NCBI GenBank assembly: GCA_963921195.1
Contig: OY992537.1
Coordinates: forward strand, 73,910,894 to 73,974,893
DNA: 64,000 nucleotides
Direction of reading: 5' to 3'
DNA from: Pegoplata infirma
Lineage: Eukaryota; Arthropoda; Insecta; Diptera; Anthomyiidae
Shown here: positions 32,908-44,340 of the stretch, piece by piece
Layout: each line of letters opens with the position of its first letter
Numbering within the stretch: the stretch's first letter is position 1
Made by a program: the position numbers and the translations under genes
Notes under the pieces: generated by a model
Databases searched by the model: none
Seen by the model: the letters and a program-made list of their open reading frames with translations, nothing else
Told to the model about the DNA's origin: nothing

Positions 32908-33345
32908 GTGCAACAAACTTGGGTCTTCGAGTGTATCTTGCACGGGACAAAAAATAAAATAAAAGTATAACAATCGAAGAACAAAACCCCCGAAGGGTTT
33001 TGAAAACTTAGCTCGATTTCTTTTTTTATAACCCACTGAAGTTTTTAAATTCTTTTCAAAGGCGTTGAATAAGTCAAAAAATAAGTATTAAATCTAATTC
33101 TGAGGTAAATAACGTTAAGACACGTCTTTAGTAAAATTGACAGTTCTTTTCTTAGAATATATTAACCTTCGATTTCCCATTTTAAGGGGTCATTTTGATC
33201 CCTTTTTTTAAATATCCTCATAGAACACCAATAAAACGTGCGTTAAAAGGGTTAAAATGTTCTACACAATTTTTCTGCATCAATTTTTACTAGGGGTTGC
33301 CAAAGATCAAAAGTCGTTCAAAAAGTGCAAAATGCTTAAAAAAGT
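32908..33345 (+). repeat. Dispersed repeat R2, copy 2
   Basis: Direct-orientation relative of 3436-3890: ACTGTGCAACAAA, GAGTGTATCTTG, ACAAAACCCCCGAAGGGTTT, AAAACTTAGCTCGA, AAGTGCAAAATGCTTAAAAA. Divergence is moderate with several small indels. After it, 33346-33544 has a second TTAGAACATATTAACCTTCT block that repeats part of R2. Confidence 0.65.
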
Positions 33346-33544
33346 AAACTATCAAATTGTTCTTCATCAAAGTCGAAATATTATAAATCTGTTTCTGACA
33401 TAAATTACGATAATAGATGTCTGCAGTCAAATTTGATGGTGATTTTTTTCTTAGAACATATTAACCTTCTATCTCCCATTTTTTGGGGTCATTTTCGCCA
33501 TTTCTTCAAATTTCCTTTTAGAACACGACTAAGGCGTGTTCTAA

Positions 33545-34380
33545 AGTGATAGAGGGTATATATGTATAAGTTTGTCATTCCGTTTGTAACTCATCGAAAT
33601 ATCGGTCTAAGACCCCATAAAGTATATATATTCATGATCACCGATCGATTGTAAGACATTCTAGCGATGCCCGTCTGTCCGTCTGTCTGTCTGTGGAAAT
33701 GGTGATCACGGCCAAAATATTACACGGAGGTGACTGAAACTTAACATATTTATTGGAAGTTCTCCCGAGAAGTTTGGTATTGCATTTGAGCGATATCGGT
33801 TTAGCGGTTCAAAAGTTATGAACGAAAATGTAAGGACACCTCGAAAATTTTGGTAAATTCAACATAACCTAAAAATACAACAAGCTTTAATTCGGCTGCT
33901 GGTTGATACATATCAACAGAATTGATCACCGAATGGTATTTTAACCAGTACAAACACATTGTATAAAAAACAAGTAAAAAATTTAAATTCGGCCTTGCCG
34001 AATGTAGTGATACCCTCCACAATTTTAAAAAGATTATTGCAAACAACTTTATTTAAAAGGAAATTACCTTTGAAAAAAAAAATTTTAAAAATTTTAGTAC
34101 ATTCAACATAACCTAAAAATACAAAATGCTTTAATTCGGCTGCAGGTTGACATATGTGAACGTAATTGAACTCCAAATGGTATTTAAACAAGTACGAACA
34201 TATTTTTAGACAAAAAAATAAAAAAATCGCGGATTTTTTTTTTTACCAAAAAATTTTTTTTTCCGAAATTTTTTTTCAAAATTTTTTTTTCAAAAGTAAT
34301 TTCCTTTTAAATAAAGTTTTTTTCAATAATATTTTTGAAATTGTGGAGGGTATCACTACATTCGGCAAGGCCTTGTTTTT
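33545..34380 (-). repeat. DR1 type A copies arranged as an inverted composite
   Basis: The right end (GATAGAGGGTATATATG), GTTTGTAACTCATCGAAATA, the CCGTCTGTCCGTCTGT stretch at 33670-33695 and GAGCGATATCGGTTTAGCGG run in minus orientation. A plus-oriented DR1 left end (CAAGTAAAAAATTTAAATTC with hairpin TTCGGCCTTGCCGAA) begins at 33971, and an inverted partner end finishes at about 34375 (GTGGAGGGTATCACTACATT, CGGCAAGGCC). The two inner ends therefore form inverted arms of about 110 bp. All ORFs here are repeat translations. Confidence 0.6.
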
Positions 34381-34384
34381 TTTT

Positions 34385-34950
34385 TTTTGTAATATCATTA
34401 TAAAAGGATGTGAATAAAGTCACTTAAAAACTTGATCAAATATTTTGTTGGACATTTTGAATGATATTAAAGGATACATTTTTAAAAGGAAGTAACTAAA
34501 CTCCTTTTTCCAGATATGTAAAAATAATAAAATAGGAAAATTAGGGGAGGTCATCCTCTTTTATTTGCTATCAATAGTGGCATCCTAGGACAAGTACAAA
34601 TATTAAGAAAATATTTTATAAAATTTTATTCTTTTAATATTTTATAAAATGAAGTCCTTTTAAAAGAAAACAGGATCATGAAATGAAAAACTGTAAATGC
34701 AGTTTACTACATTTAGTCCCTACTTTCAAACGCATCCAGTTCGTGTTCAAGGATTTTTTTAGTTTTGTCGTACGGTGTAATTTACAATTTTACTTTTTTA
34801 AGCATTTTGCATTTTCTGCACGAACTCTTCATATTCGGCAACCTCTAGTAAAATTTGATGAAGAAAATTTTTGTAGAAAAATTTTAACTTTTTTTTGGTC
34901 CCATCCAAGTGTAATTGTTGCGCGTTAAGAAAAAAAAGTTTTTTGTTTAC
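34385..34950. other. AT-rich DNA without recognisable gene
   Basis: No element ends, array or RNA gene seen. The 81-codon ORF at 34683-34928 has no motif I recognise and lies in A/T-rich sequence. Confidence 0.45.
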
Positions 34951-34952
34951 TA

Positions 34953-35427
34953 CAGTCGAACCCGGTTATAACGAACTCCGAGGGACCAGTTGAAATAGTT
35001 CGTTATAAGCGAAGTTCGCTATAAGCGGGGTATATTTTATATCAACCAAGTTTTATTTTCAAAAAATTTCCAATTTTATTTAGCGTTTTTTTTAAGTAAA
35101 CTACTTTTTGAGAAGAAAGACTCAAAAATATTATCAAAATTATAATATTAACCAACATTTTCTAACTTTTTGTGAGTTTAGTAATCATAATTGCCGCACA
35201 TATTAAAATATTTTTAGGAGTTCGTTATAAAAAGGTTAATATACATGAAATTTTGTTCATGGGTCCATAATAAGTAGTTCGTTTTAACCGAGGATTCGTT
35301 ATAACCGAGTTCGTTATAAAAGAAGTATTTTGTGTGAAAATTGTTGCCAAAACGTCGGGACTTTGAAATTAGTTCGTTATAACCGAGAATTCGTTATAAC
35401 CGAGTTCGTTATAACCAAGTTTGACTG
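34953..35427. mobile_element. pogo/Tigger-type MITE
   Basis: The left end is CAGTCGAACCCGGTTATAAC and the inverse of the right end is CAGTCAAACTTGGTTATAAC, both continuing GAACTC. TA flanks at 34951-34952 and 35428-35429. Inside, TTCGTTATAACCGAG-type motifs recur at least six times in both orientations as subterminal repeats. CAGT...-starting ends with TA duplication and GTTATAACGAA subterminal repeats fit pogo/Tigger-like elements. 475 bp, no transposase. Confidence 0.8.
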
Positions 35428-35550
35428 TATATAAAAAAATGCCTTCGAGTTTTGTACTCTTGCCCAACAAATTATATCATGATAATGTTTTGCTGAAGAT
35501 CTGAGGGTATTCCTTAATCAAAATTTTTTTAGAAAAAAAAAAAATAACTA

Positions 35551-36218
35551 ATAAATGCGGTTTTTGAGCTCGAGGCCAATATTAAAATAAATTTTTCTTT
35601 ATTAACTGCCGATATTTCGACACTCTTTGAGTGTCATCATTTTTTGTACATTGTCTAAAAACGATATCGACCAATTATCTTTCCTAATCAAGAAATTTGC
35701 GCTAAAATGGCATCGATTTGTTTTTGCATATTTTAGTAAAAATGCATATTTTTGCATGATTTGATTTTAAATGCATATTTTGTGCATATTTCCAACATAT
35801 TTTGGCACAAATTTATTTGTTTCAAAAACTGTTTAAAATTTTAAACACTTATTTTGAAAATAAGAATTTTTTTTTTTTAATTATTTTAAAATTTTTTTAG
35901 AATGTTTTAGCTTCTAAAAATCTTGCTTACATAAAGTTTAAAATGTTACTATTAAAACCCGGAGTTATTTTTTACTTTTGTAGACGTATTTCGCACGAAA
36001 ACAAGATTTTTATTGCACAAATTTTATTTTTTAGTGCATATTTTTAGGTTTTTTGTGCATATTTCGAATTTTTTAGCGAATATTTTCGATTTTTTAGAGC
36101 ATGAAAATCTCATCCCTATCTATTACAGATGATGACACTCAAAGAGTGTCGAAACATCGGCAGTTTATAAAGAAAAATTTATTTCGATATTGGCCTAGAG
36201 GTCAAATAACGCATTTAT
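35551..36218. mobile_element. TIR element with GTGTC hairpin motifs
   Basis: Ends ATAAATGCGGTTTTTGAGCT and (inverse of right) ATAAATGCGTTATTTGACCT continue as arms of about 95 bp through GAGGCCAATAT, AACTGCCGAT and TTCGACACTCTTTGAGTGTC. TA flanks both sides. In each arm a 7-bp stem GACACTC-AAA-GAGTGTC is followed by GAAAC/GAAAT. The interior (35690-36100) repeats TGCATATTTT in both orientations. No ORF of note. Class unknown. Confidence 0.6.
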
Positions 36219-36224
36219 TATTTT

Positions 36225-37000
36225 TTTTTTTCTATTTTAATCCTACATTCTTTCCCTGGATCCGCACTTGCTTTCAGCGTACTTTTATTCAGTCTTTGTT
36301 CGATTAAGGCAAAAGTTTGTGTCTTAAGTCTTTCGTTTTTTTTTTTAAATAATATCTTCTTTTCAACCTAAGAATTAAGGTTTTACAAGATTTAAAGCTA
36401 ATTCTGCAGATTTAGTAAACGAAAGGTGTTTTTAAATGTTTAAACCTTGGAACATTTTTACAGCCCTCTTGTTTAAGGAATTCTTGTTCTGCAATTTATC
36501 CAAAAAGTCTTCAAATAGTTACTCACATTTTGATAAATCTCTTACAACTTTTGTTCAATATTTCTTTCTGTCTTTAATAATTTAATAAAAATTTATATGT
36601 TTTGGCATTTATAAATTTTTGTTTATTTATTAAATTTACAAAATTATTCCATATGGTGGAGCTGCTGCCTGTAAATAACAAATTAGTTACATGTTAACAA
36701 CAACAGACACTACAAAATAAAAATTAAATTACAAAATATTACAACATGTTATGTGTCAGTTTGTAATGCAATAAATAAGAATATAAATATTTTTTTTTAA
36801 CAAAATAACAATAAACAAAATTACCAACCATACTCCAAAATTTCAAAGTTAGTCATCGTATAGATAAAAACAACTTAAATTATGTTTTGATATGAAGTAA
36901 ACAACATACAACGAGTGATTTGAATAAGTACAAATTTATTTTAAGATAAAATCTGGATTTGTTTATGAATTGGAAAATGCTTATTGTCCGATGATTCGAC
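36225..37000. other. AT-rich DNA without recognisable gene
   Basis: No feature supported. Confidence 0.45.
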
Positions 37001-37003
37001 CTA

Positions 37004-38620
37004 CACTGATAGAAAAGTGCTTCATATTACTAATAAATCGAATTCATTAACATTGATTCATTACAACAATGAAATGTTTCATATGCCGAATAAAGTTTCA
37101 TACATATTGTGCAAGATTTTCATAAATTTTGATTCATAAGATTTCATAATTTTATTAAAATTTTTCATTAGATTAGTGAAAAATTATTCTTTTAATAAGA
37201 ACAAATTATTTTAATTCCAATTATATTTTCAAGTTATTTGTAACGAAATACATTTGCAAATTTTAAAATTAGCTATGTCTCTACAAAGCTTTTCACAATT
37301 TTCCAAATCCCAGACGCTTTAAGGAAAAGGAAAAATTTAACAAATTTTGCAAAATTTTACAATTCCCAAAAAAAAAAAATTCTAAATCCCGGAAAAACTC
37401 TTCGTTTTGGAGTTAAGAATATCATTTAAAATGATTTTAGAAAAAAAATTTTTTTTGCGTTTTCTGTGACATGTCACTATATGAACCGGTATTGAATTGT
37501 GGTCCTATGAGGCAGGTCCAGTGACATGTCATGCCTTAAAAGTAAAGAGTTTAATTAAAAATCATTTTAGAAAAAAAAAAAAATTAAAGTCCAACCACAA
37601 AAAATTCGTTTAAGAGTCTAATGAAATTAGAAATACGTTTTGAAAAAATTCTACAAAAATACTACATTCCTAAATTCATTTTTTGCGTTTCGGAGTAAAA
37701 AATACAATTTAAAAAGAATTTAAAAAAATGTTTGCGTTAAAAAAAAGTTTATAGAAAAAAATTCTAGGAACGTTTTTAGCTCCAAGTGTCAAATTTTTTT
37801 TTCCATTTTATTTTCGTTTTTGAGGAACTGTGGCTTCTTCCAAAAGCTGTCGAAATCTCCACTTAGCCTGTGTTGTCTATTATTTTTTTCAAATTTCTTA
37901 TTGTACAACATATATTATTATTTCTCAGAAAAATTAAATGTGGACTCACATTTAAAATTCAGTTATTTAAATTCCAACAATATAAAAACTTACAGGCCTT
38001 TTCACAGTTATGACTGGTTATGACTAACTTTATTATTTTCAAGCTTCATATACCCTGTGTTTGTTGTAAACACAATCATAAAAAGTCTCAAAATTTAAAA
38101 TTATTTGTCAATTTTGAGACAATGTGAGTAGCAGGTCTTTATTTTTTGAAATTTTCAAACAAAATTTAAATTTTTTATGATTGTTTAAAACAACCACGTG
38201 AAAAAAATTGAGTTATGATTGAGTTATGACTATTTTCTGTGAATAGGGCCCTTAATCCGATACATATTGAAAAAAAAAATTCCAAGTGCCAGTCACCAAC
38301 ATTTTAATTTGCGTTTTACGTTTTGCAGTAAAAAAAAAATCACTAAAAATGCTTTAAAAAACATTTTTAAACTTTTTTCATTAAAGTTATGAAAAATGTT
38401 CATAAAATACAATTTATATCTCGCATGAACAATTTTCATTAATTTAATGAAACCTGTTCTTGGAATAAAGTTTTATGATACTAAAACATTATTTATTAAA
38501 TCGTTTTATGATACCTATTTTATTAATTCAACGAAACCCTACAAACGTTCCTTTTTAACGTCATTTTTCATAACACTTATGTAGATTTTCATTACTGTCA
38601 TGAGCAAATTCCTATCAGTG
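37004..38620. mobile_element. TA-duplicating TIR element, CACTGATAG ends
   Basis: The left tip is CACTGATAGAAA and the right tip TTCCTATCAGTG, inverse of each other, with TA at 37002-37003 and 38621-38622. Short TTTCATTA/TAATGAAA and TCATAA motifs are abundant near both ends. A smaller element is nested at 37993-38251. No transposase ORF; the 67-codon ORF at 37820-38023 spans that nested end and is accidental. Confidence 0.6.
37993..38251. mobile_element. PIF/Harbinger-like MITE with TTA duplication
   Basis: The left tip is CAGGCCTTTTCACAG and the inverse of the right tip is GGGCCCTATTCACAG; both are followed by TWATGACT-type sequence (AGTTATGACTGGTTATGACT, left; inverse AAATAGTCATAACTCA, right). 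TTA flanks both ends (37990-37992, 38252-38254). A TTA duplication with GGGCC-like ends is typical of PIF/Harbinger MITEs. 259 bp, nested in the preceding element. Confidence 0.65.
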
Positions 38621-39116
38621 TATATTATCACCGATTGTCCTGGAACTTAATTATTGGAATGAGGGGAGAAAAATAAGAGTTACCTGTTTTCTTTAGCTTC
38701 CCAATCTCAAATTTAAAATAGGATTGCCACCTTATGAAAAAATATATATATGGGAAAATTCGAATAAAAGCCGAACTAATAGGAATTTTGCCAAACGCAA
38801 AAATGTGGGTCAGCTTAATTTTAATAGAGATTATTATATATGATTTTGGGGGCCGTACGTATATACATACATCTCCATATAAACTATCCCAATGTTTTTA
38901 CATTTTTGACAATAACGTACTTAACGAAGCCGAATTTTGGTACGATCGATATACCATTGAATTTGTCTTCAAAAAACCTTTCGACCTGTATAAAATGTTT
39001 ATATAGTTTCTTTAAAGAAATGTGAAAAATCCCGTTTTTCCGCTCTCCTTCGACCCGCTAAATGTGAGATTGGGCAGCTACGAAAAAACAGGTAACTCTT
39101 ATTTTGCTCCCCTCTT

Positions 39117-41547
39117 CAGTCAATAAAGCCGACCCAAAATTTTCGGCGGCGGCGGCTCGACCAATTTTGCTCGGCGGCGGCTCAGTGTCGGCTGAACTTT
39201 TTTGTTCTAGTTTTGTTGCAAAATTTGTTTTTTGTTAGGCGGCGCAATATTTTGAGATAGCGGCCAAAACTCCTTTTGGTTTTTGTTCTCCGATTTTAAA
39301 GTTATTAGACTCATTTGAAAGTAGACAGTAGTAAACCTCGGAAGCCAAAAAATTAGAACTCTATTTCAACTATTTCACTGAGAACAGGGTGGTCCAAAAT
39401 GGGCTTTTTCAGAATTTAGTAAATTTATGATATTTTTAGTTAATTTTTAAAGTTTAAATGATCATAACGTTTTTGTTTTTCAAGATTTTTGGACGAAATA
39501 AATTTTGTGTTGGAACTTAACTTATTTCCTATTACTAGTAAAAAAATTGAAGCTCTACTGTTTTCAGAACAATTTAAATATTTTTTTTAAAAAAGGTAAA
39601 ATTTCTCGGAAATTTCCTACTTCATAGAGCACAACTCCTGTGAGTCAAGCTGAGTCAAAACACAAATTTACTATTTTGTAGTCCTAACTCTCCCCTACAT
39701 TCCTATATATACATGTCCATGCATCGGGACTGCACTTTTTGAGCTACGGCAATTTTTCTGACCCAAGGTAAGATATTCGGTACAAATGCACGTCATATTT
39801 TTTGAGAAGTTATTTGTATGTGAAAGTGGCTATTATGCATATATTTTGATGAAATTTTGTACAAGAGTTCTTATTGACCCAAAAAATAATTCTGTTGAAA
39901 TTAGGAGAAGTTGGCCCATATTTGGACCTAGTCCACATAGAAGGGTGTATCAAACTTTTGACAAAAATGACAATAGAACTCTCAAATTATGTGGTATCTG
40001 GCAGTTCATTTGGAAAAGGTAAAAAATTATTTTATTGCCATCTAATATTACATAACTTAAATACCTGAAAATTGCAAATAAATTTAAAACCAATGGAAAT
40101 AACCTGTGGATCCCTGGACCTATCAAAAAGACCTATCCTTGGACTATCAAAAGGACCTATCCTTTTACATATCAAAAGGACCTATCCTTGAACCTATCAA
40201 AAGGATCTATCCTTGGTCCTATCAAAAGGACCTATCAGAAGGACCTATCAAACGGACCTATCCTTGGACTTATGAAAAGGACCTATCCTTGGACCAATCA
40301 AAAAGACCTATCCTTGGACCTATCAAAAGGTCCTATCCTTTGATCAATCAAAAGGACCTATCCTTGGACCTATCAAAAGGACCTATCCTAGGACCATGAT
40401 CTATTAAAAGGACTTATCCTTTTACATATCAAATGGACCTATCGTAGGACCTATCAAAAGGACATATCCTTGACCTACCAAAAGGACCTATCGTTTTACA
40501 TATCAAAAGGACCTATCCTTGGACCTATAAAAAGGACCTATCCTTGGACCTATCAAAAGGACCTATCCTTTGATCTATCAAAAGGACCTATCCTTTTGCA
40601 TATCAAAAGGACCTATCCTTGGACCAATAAAGAGGACCTATCCTTGGACCTATTCTAGGACCAGTCAAAAGGACCTATCCTTGAACCTATCAAAAGGACC
40701 TATCCTTGGACCTATCAAAAAGACTTATCATTGGACCTATTAAAAGGACCTATCCTTTTACATATTAAAAGGACCTATCCTAGGACCTATTAAAAGGACC
40801 TATCCTTTTACATATCAAAAGGACCTATCCTTGAACCTATCAAATGGACCTATCCTTGGTCCTATCAAAAGAACCTATCAGAAGGACTTATCAAAAGGAC
40901 CTATCCTTGGACCAATCAAAAGGAACTATCCTAGGACCTATCAAAATTACCTATCCTTGGACCTATCAAAAGGACCTATCCTAGGACCTATCAAAAGGAC
41001 CTATCCTTGGACCTATCAAAAGGACCTATCCTAGGACCTATCAGAAGGACATATCCCTGGACCTATCAAAAGCACCTATCCTAGGACCTATCAAAAGGAC
41101 AAAGGACCTGTGAATATTGAGACTAAATAAATGTCAGGGGCCAAATGTTGGCATTTTCTGACCAAAATTAAGTTTAGGAATAATAAATAAGTATTGGTTG
41201 TAAAATACGATTGAAGAAAATAAGAAATTATAAAAAAATACTTATTTAAAATGTCAAAATATTCAACTTTTACATGGAAACTCAACAAAAAATTAAAATG
41301 CAATTTTAACTCCACATTACTTACGTTCCTATCAGTCGATTTTTACGTTTGAACACGCAAATTGAAGCTTAAAGTCCCTCCTATTGAACAAAACAAATTG
41401 CGTAAAAAAATACCAATCCGGTCAAAAGTTATAGAGTTTTGACCGCTATCTCGCGAAATTGACCACTGTGCGGCGGCTCGAAAAAAAGTTAAAAATTGTC
41501 CGGCGGCTGCGCGCAGCCGATTTTGAGCCGGTCGGCTTGATTCACTG
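39117..41547. mobile_element. Non-autonomous hAT-like element carrying a tandem array
   Basis: Ends CAGTCAATAAAGCCGACC and (inverse of right) CAGTGAATCAAGCCGACC match at 16 of 18 positions and are flanked by a perfect 8-bp repeat CCCCTCTT (39109-39116, 41548-41555). GC-rich subterminal CGGCGGCGGCTCG repeats occur at both ends, unusual in this AT-rich DNA. The centre holds the 25-bp array at 40115-41110. No transposase domain is present. The element disrupts the right arm of the older CACCGATTG element. Confidence 0.8.
40115..41110 (+). repeat. 25-bp tandem array, about 40 units
   Basis: The unit AAAAGGACCTATCCTTGGAC plus CTATC repeats for about 1 kb, with variants in which CCTTGG becomes CCTAGG, CCTTTG or CCTTTTACAT. 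Because 25 is not a multiple of 3, all three frames cycle through the same 25-residue pattern and give long open frames at 40106-41034; these are not genes. Higher-order groupings of two or three units (for example with the CATATC variant) are visible. Confidence 0.95.
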
Positions 41548-41597
41548 CCCCTCTTTCCTATGTGCATGTTTTAGGACAATCGGTGGGTGCCCTTTGA

Positions 41598-41946
41598 AAG
41601 ACCTTCCTTGTTAGTCGACACGTGTTTCAGAGTTTGGCAGATTCTATTGTCAAGACTGTTTAGCATATGAAAAACCCTGTATTACAAGTAGCAAATGGAA
41701 TTTAAATGACAAATCGTTAATGTTCAAACAAAAATATGAATATACGAATATGATCTTATTTTGCAAGAGATTTTAAATTTTTTTAATTCTCTATGAGGGT
41801 AGAGTTGAATATGTATTAATATTTTTGTTTGAACATCAGCAATTTGTCATTTGAATTCATTTGATGTGTAGGGTTTTTATATTTGCTAAATAGTCTTTGC
41901 AATGGAATCTGACAAATTCTGAAACACGTGTCGACTAAGTCTTGCA
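41598..41946. mobile_element. Short foldback element, arms about 130 bp
   Basis: The left arm has TTAGTCGACACGTGTTTCAG, ACTGTTTAGCA, GACAAATCGTTAATGTTCAA; the right arm has inverses of all three in mirrored order, ending TCGACTAAGTCTTGC. The unpaired middle (about 41735-41815) is A/T-rich. The exact tip and target duplication are not resolved. Confidence 0.6.
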
Positions 41947-41951
41947 AAAAT

Positions 41952-42432
41952 CGACAACATAAATAATTTTAAAACAAAAAATAATTTGCTTGAAAATTAT
42001 TCTATGAGAATATTATAGTTTTAATTAGTAAAGTAAATACCCTTGTAAAAATCATTTCGTATATAGCCTTGTATAAATTTATACAAATATATATTTTTAT
42101 ACATATTGAGATCTTATTATTTTTAATTATATAAAAAATCCATCAGATAAGACCAAATTTCGTATCAAATTATATAAAATTTGATATAACTCCCGATAGA
42201 ATTTTATAAAATTTGATACGAATTTTGGTCTTATCTGAGAAATTTTTTATATAATTTTATATAATTAGATAATTTTTTGTAAAATTAGATATATTTGTAT
42301 CAATTTATACATGGATATATACAAAACCATTTTTACTAGGGTAATGACCTCGAGCTGGAAAAAACATACTCAAAATATAATATTTTAAAGGTCGAATAAA
42401 CCAATTTTTATTTTAAAATAAAAATTAATCAG
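41952..42432 (+). repeat. Dispersed repeat R3, copy with nested MITE
   Basis: Shares ACAACATAAATAA, CTATGAGAATATTATAGTTT, TAATTAGTAAAG, ATGACCTCGAG, AATATAATATTTTAAAGGTC and AAAATTAATCAG with the copy at 32046-32226. The only large difference is the 302-bp insert at 42040-42341. Confidence 0.75.
42040..42341. mobile_element. Foldback MITE with TA duplication
   Basis: The ends CCCTTGTAAAAATC and (inverse of right) CCCTAGTAAAAATG pair almost along the whole length, through GTATATA, GTATAAATTKATACAAATAT and AGATAAGACCAAA. TA sits on both sides. The paralogous sequence at 32.15 kb has a single TA at this point, proving the insertion. 302 bp, non-coding. Confidence 0.9.
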
Positions 42433-42439
42433 AATTTCC

Positions 42440-44165
42440 CAATTTTTTTTTTTACCTTAAAACATTACCCTGTGTACAATTTTTGAGCCCATATAAATTA
42501 TGACTCTTTTAAGGCTTCAAAATATGAATAATTTTAGAACGATCAGAATTCTGAGTCCTAAAAGATACATGTTTGACTTTTATTTATGAACATTTTAAAA
42601 ATTTTAAATAATTTTTTTTGAACATTCATAAAATATTTTTTTTTAATAAAAGAGTCAAAAGACTCAGAAAAGAATAAAAACATATATTATGGCTCTTTTT
42701 CATAATACTTATTGTAGGTTTATTTGACAAATATTCCTACATTATCTGTCAAATAAACCTACTTTAAATATATTTCAGGTTTTATGAACAACCACCTATG
42801 TCTTTTATGAGAAAAAATAACAAATATTTTTTTTTTCACTTTGTTCGGAACTTTTCGATTTTAAGGTCAAAAAAGAACCCAAAGATTTTGCCCTACTGAG
42901 TGAAAGTCTTTAGAAAAAGTTTTTGATTAACAAAAATAGTGAAACATGTCCTTAATCCTAGATTTCTCTATTCAAATAACTTGGAGGTTATGAATTCAAC
43001 TCTTAATAGAAACCAGAAGAACTAAAAAATTAACACTTGGTCTCTTAAAATATTTTAAAAGTAAAATTTAAAACACAAATTTAGTTTATTTTTAAAAGAA
43101 TTATTGCCTGATTTGTCAATTAATTTATTAATCCGCACTAAACCAAAAAATACAATCCAGGTGTTTATTTTCAAAAGTGACAAATTAATATTAATGTTAA
43201 TTTAAATTATTTAAAAAAAAAAAAAACACAAACAAAAAATTCATATCTTAATAGTTTGTTAGTTTTATAAATAAAATGCTTGCGATTTTTAGCATAGTTT
43301 TTATTTTTTCTCAGACAATTTTTTTTTATTATTTTGTATAAATTTGGTTTAGTTATAGCCTTCTAGTTTGTTTGCTATTTCTATTTTTTTTTTAGTTTTA
43401 GAAAAATAATAAAACAAATCTAACTCTCGTTTTCAAAACTCAACAGGGTGTGTCACATTAATATGGGTGAAGTCAGTTTAAAAGTAAAATACCACTTTTT
43501 TCATCTTGGCTTTAGATATGTACTATTACTTAGCTGTTGCTAAACTTTAGTAATTGGTATGGTTGTGTTTCTAAGTTAAAAGTTGTCATATGATTTTGTT
43601 TTAGCCTTTATATATCGTGTTTTATATATTTTCTGTATGATTTTATTAATGTCATGCAATTAATGTATATTTTAATGCTTATGTAAGCCTTGTAAACCAC
43701 TGTTATAATTATTATCATTTTTCTTGATGTTGTTGTTGTCTCGCGGTTTATTATTTTCAATTTTTTTACTTTTTATTTTGTTAAATTTATATGAAAAAAA
43801 GTAAGTGGACTTTATAACATGGTCAATATAGTTTATTAAACATTTAAGAAGCATTTTGTATTAGTTTTATTAAATACAAATTTTTCTATGCATTTATTTA
43901 ATGTATGAGGTAATCAATTACAATTTTCCTTTCCACTAGAAATTAATTTTACAAATTCATTTACGTCATTTTTTAATTACTTGAGTCCAAGTGCAGAACC
44001 TTGAACATCGTGTGAGATAAAAATGTTAAAAAAAATGCTTTTAAGAGGTTGGTCTAGTTTTTAAAGAGGAATCATTTCCCCCTTAGACCGATTTGCCATT
44101 TATGAAAATAAACATTTTCCTGAAAAACTTCCAAAGAATAGCTCTTTTATTTTGAACTTTATTGT
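42440..44165. other. AT-rich DNA without recognisable gene
   Basis: No convincing ORF, array or element ends. A short direct/inverted pair ATTTGACAAATATTCCTAC and TGTCAAATAAACCTAC lies at about 42720-42765. Homopolymer tracts dominate. Confidence 0.45.
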
Positions 44166-44340
44166 GCTATGTAAACATGGAGGGACTTTCACAGAACATC
44201 TTAAAAACGATCATGGATCCTAAATATATATATTTTATTTTTGACCAATACTTCTTGGCGTTACACACGAAATAACAAAAGGAGTATACCCTCATACCAG
44301 GCGCGGATCTGCTGGGTATCCCCAAATGTATTTAAAATAA
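44166..44340 (+). repeat. DR1 right-part fragment
   Basis: Contains ACATCTTAAAAACGATCATG, TATATATATTTTATTTTTGACC, GTTACACACGAAATAACAAA and GGAGTATACCC, the right part of a DR1 type A copy, directly followed by the complete type B copy. Confidence 0.55.

Larger units (their letters stand above)
38629..41585. mobile_element. TIR element CACCGATTGTCC, split by a hAT element
   Basis: The left end CACCGATTGTCCTGGAAC and right end inverse CACCGATTGTCCTAAAAC lie almost 3 kb apart. If the hAT insertion 39117-41547 is ignored, the arms extend together through GAGGGGAG, AAATAAGAGTTACCTGTTTT and CCCAATCTCA for about 95 bp. The element proper is then about 0.5 kb. I found no clear target duplication, so the outer boundary may be off by a few bases. 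The 90-codon ORF inside (38734-39006) has no known motif. Confidence 0.6.

Noticed and set aside
40106..41034. Three consecutive plus-strand ORFs with KGPILGPIKRTYPWTYQKDLS-like repeats
   Set aside because: They are a 25-bp non-coding tandem array read in frame; all frames give the same periodic peptide.
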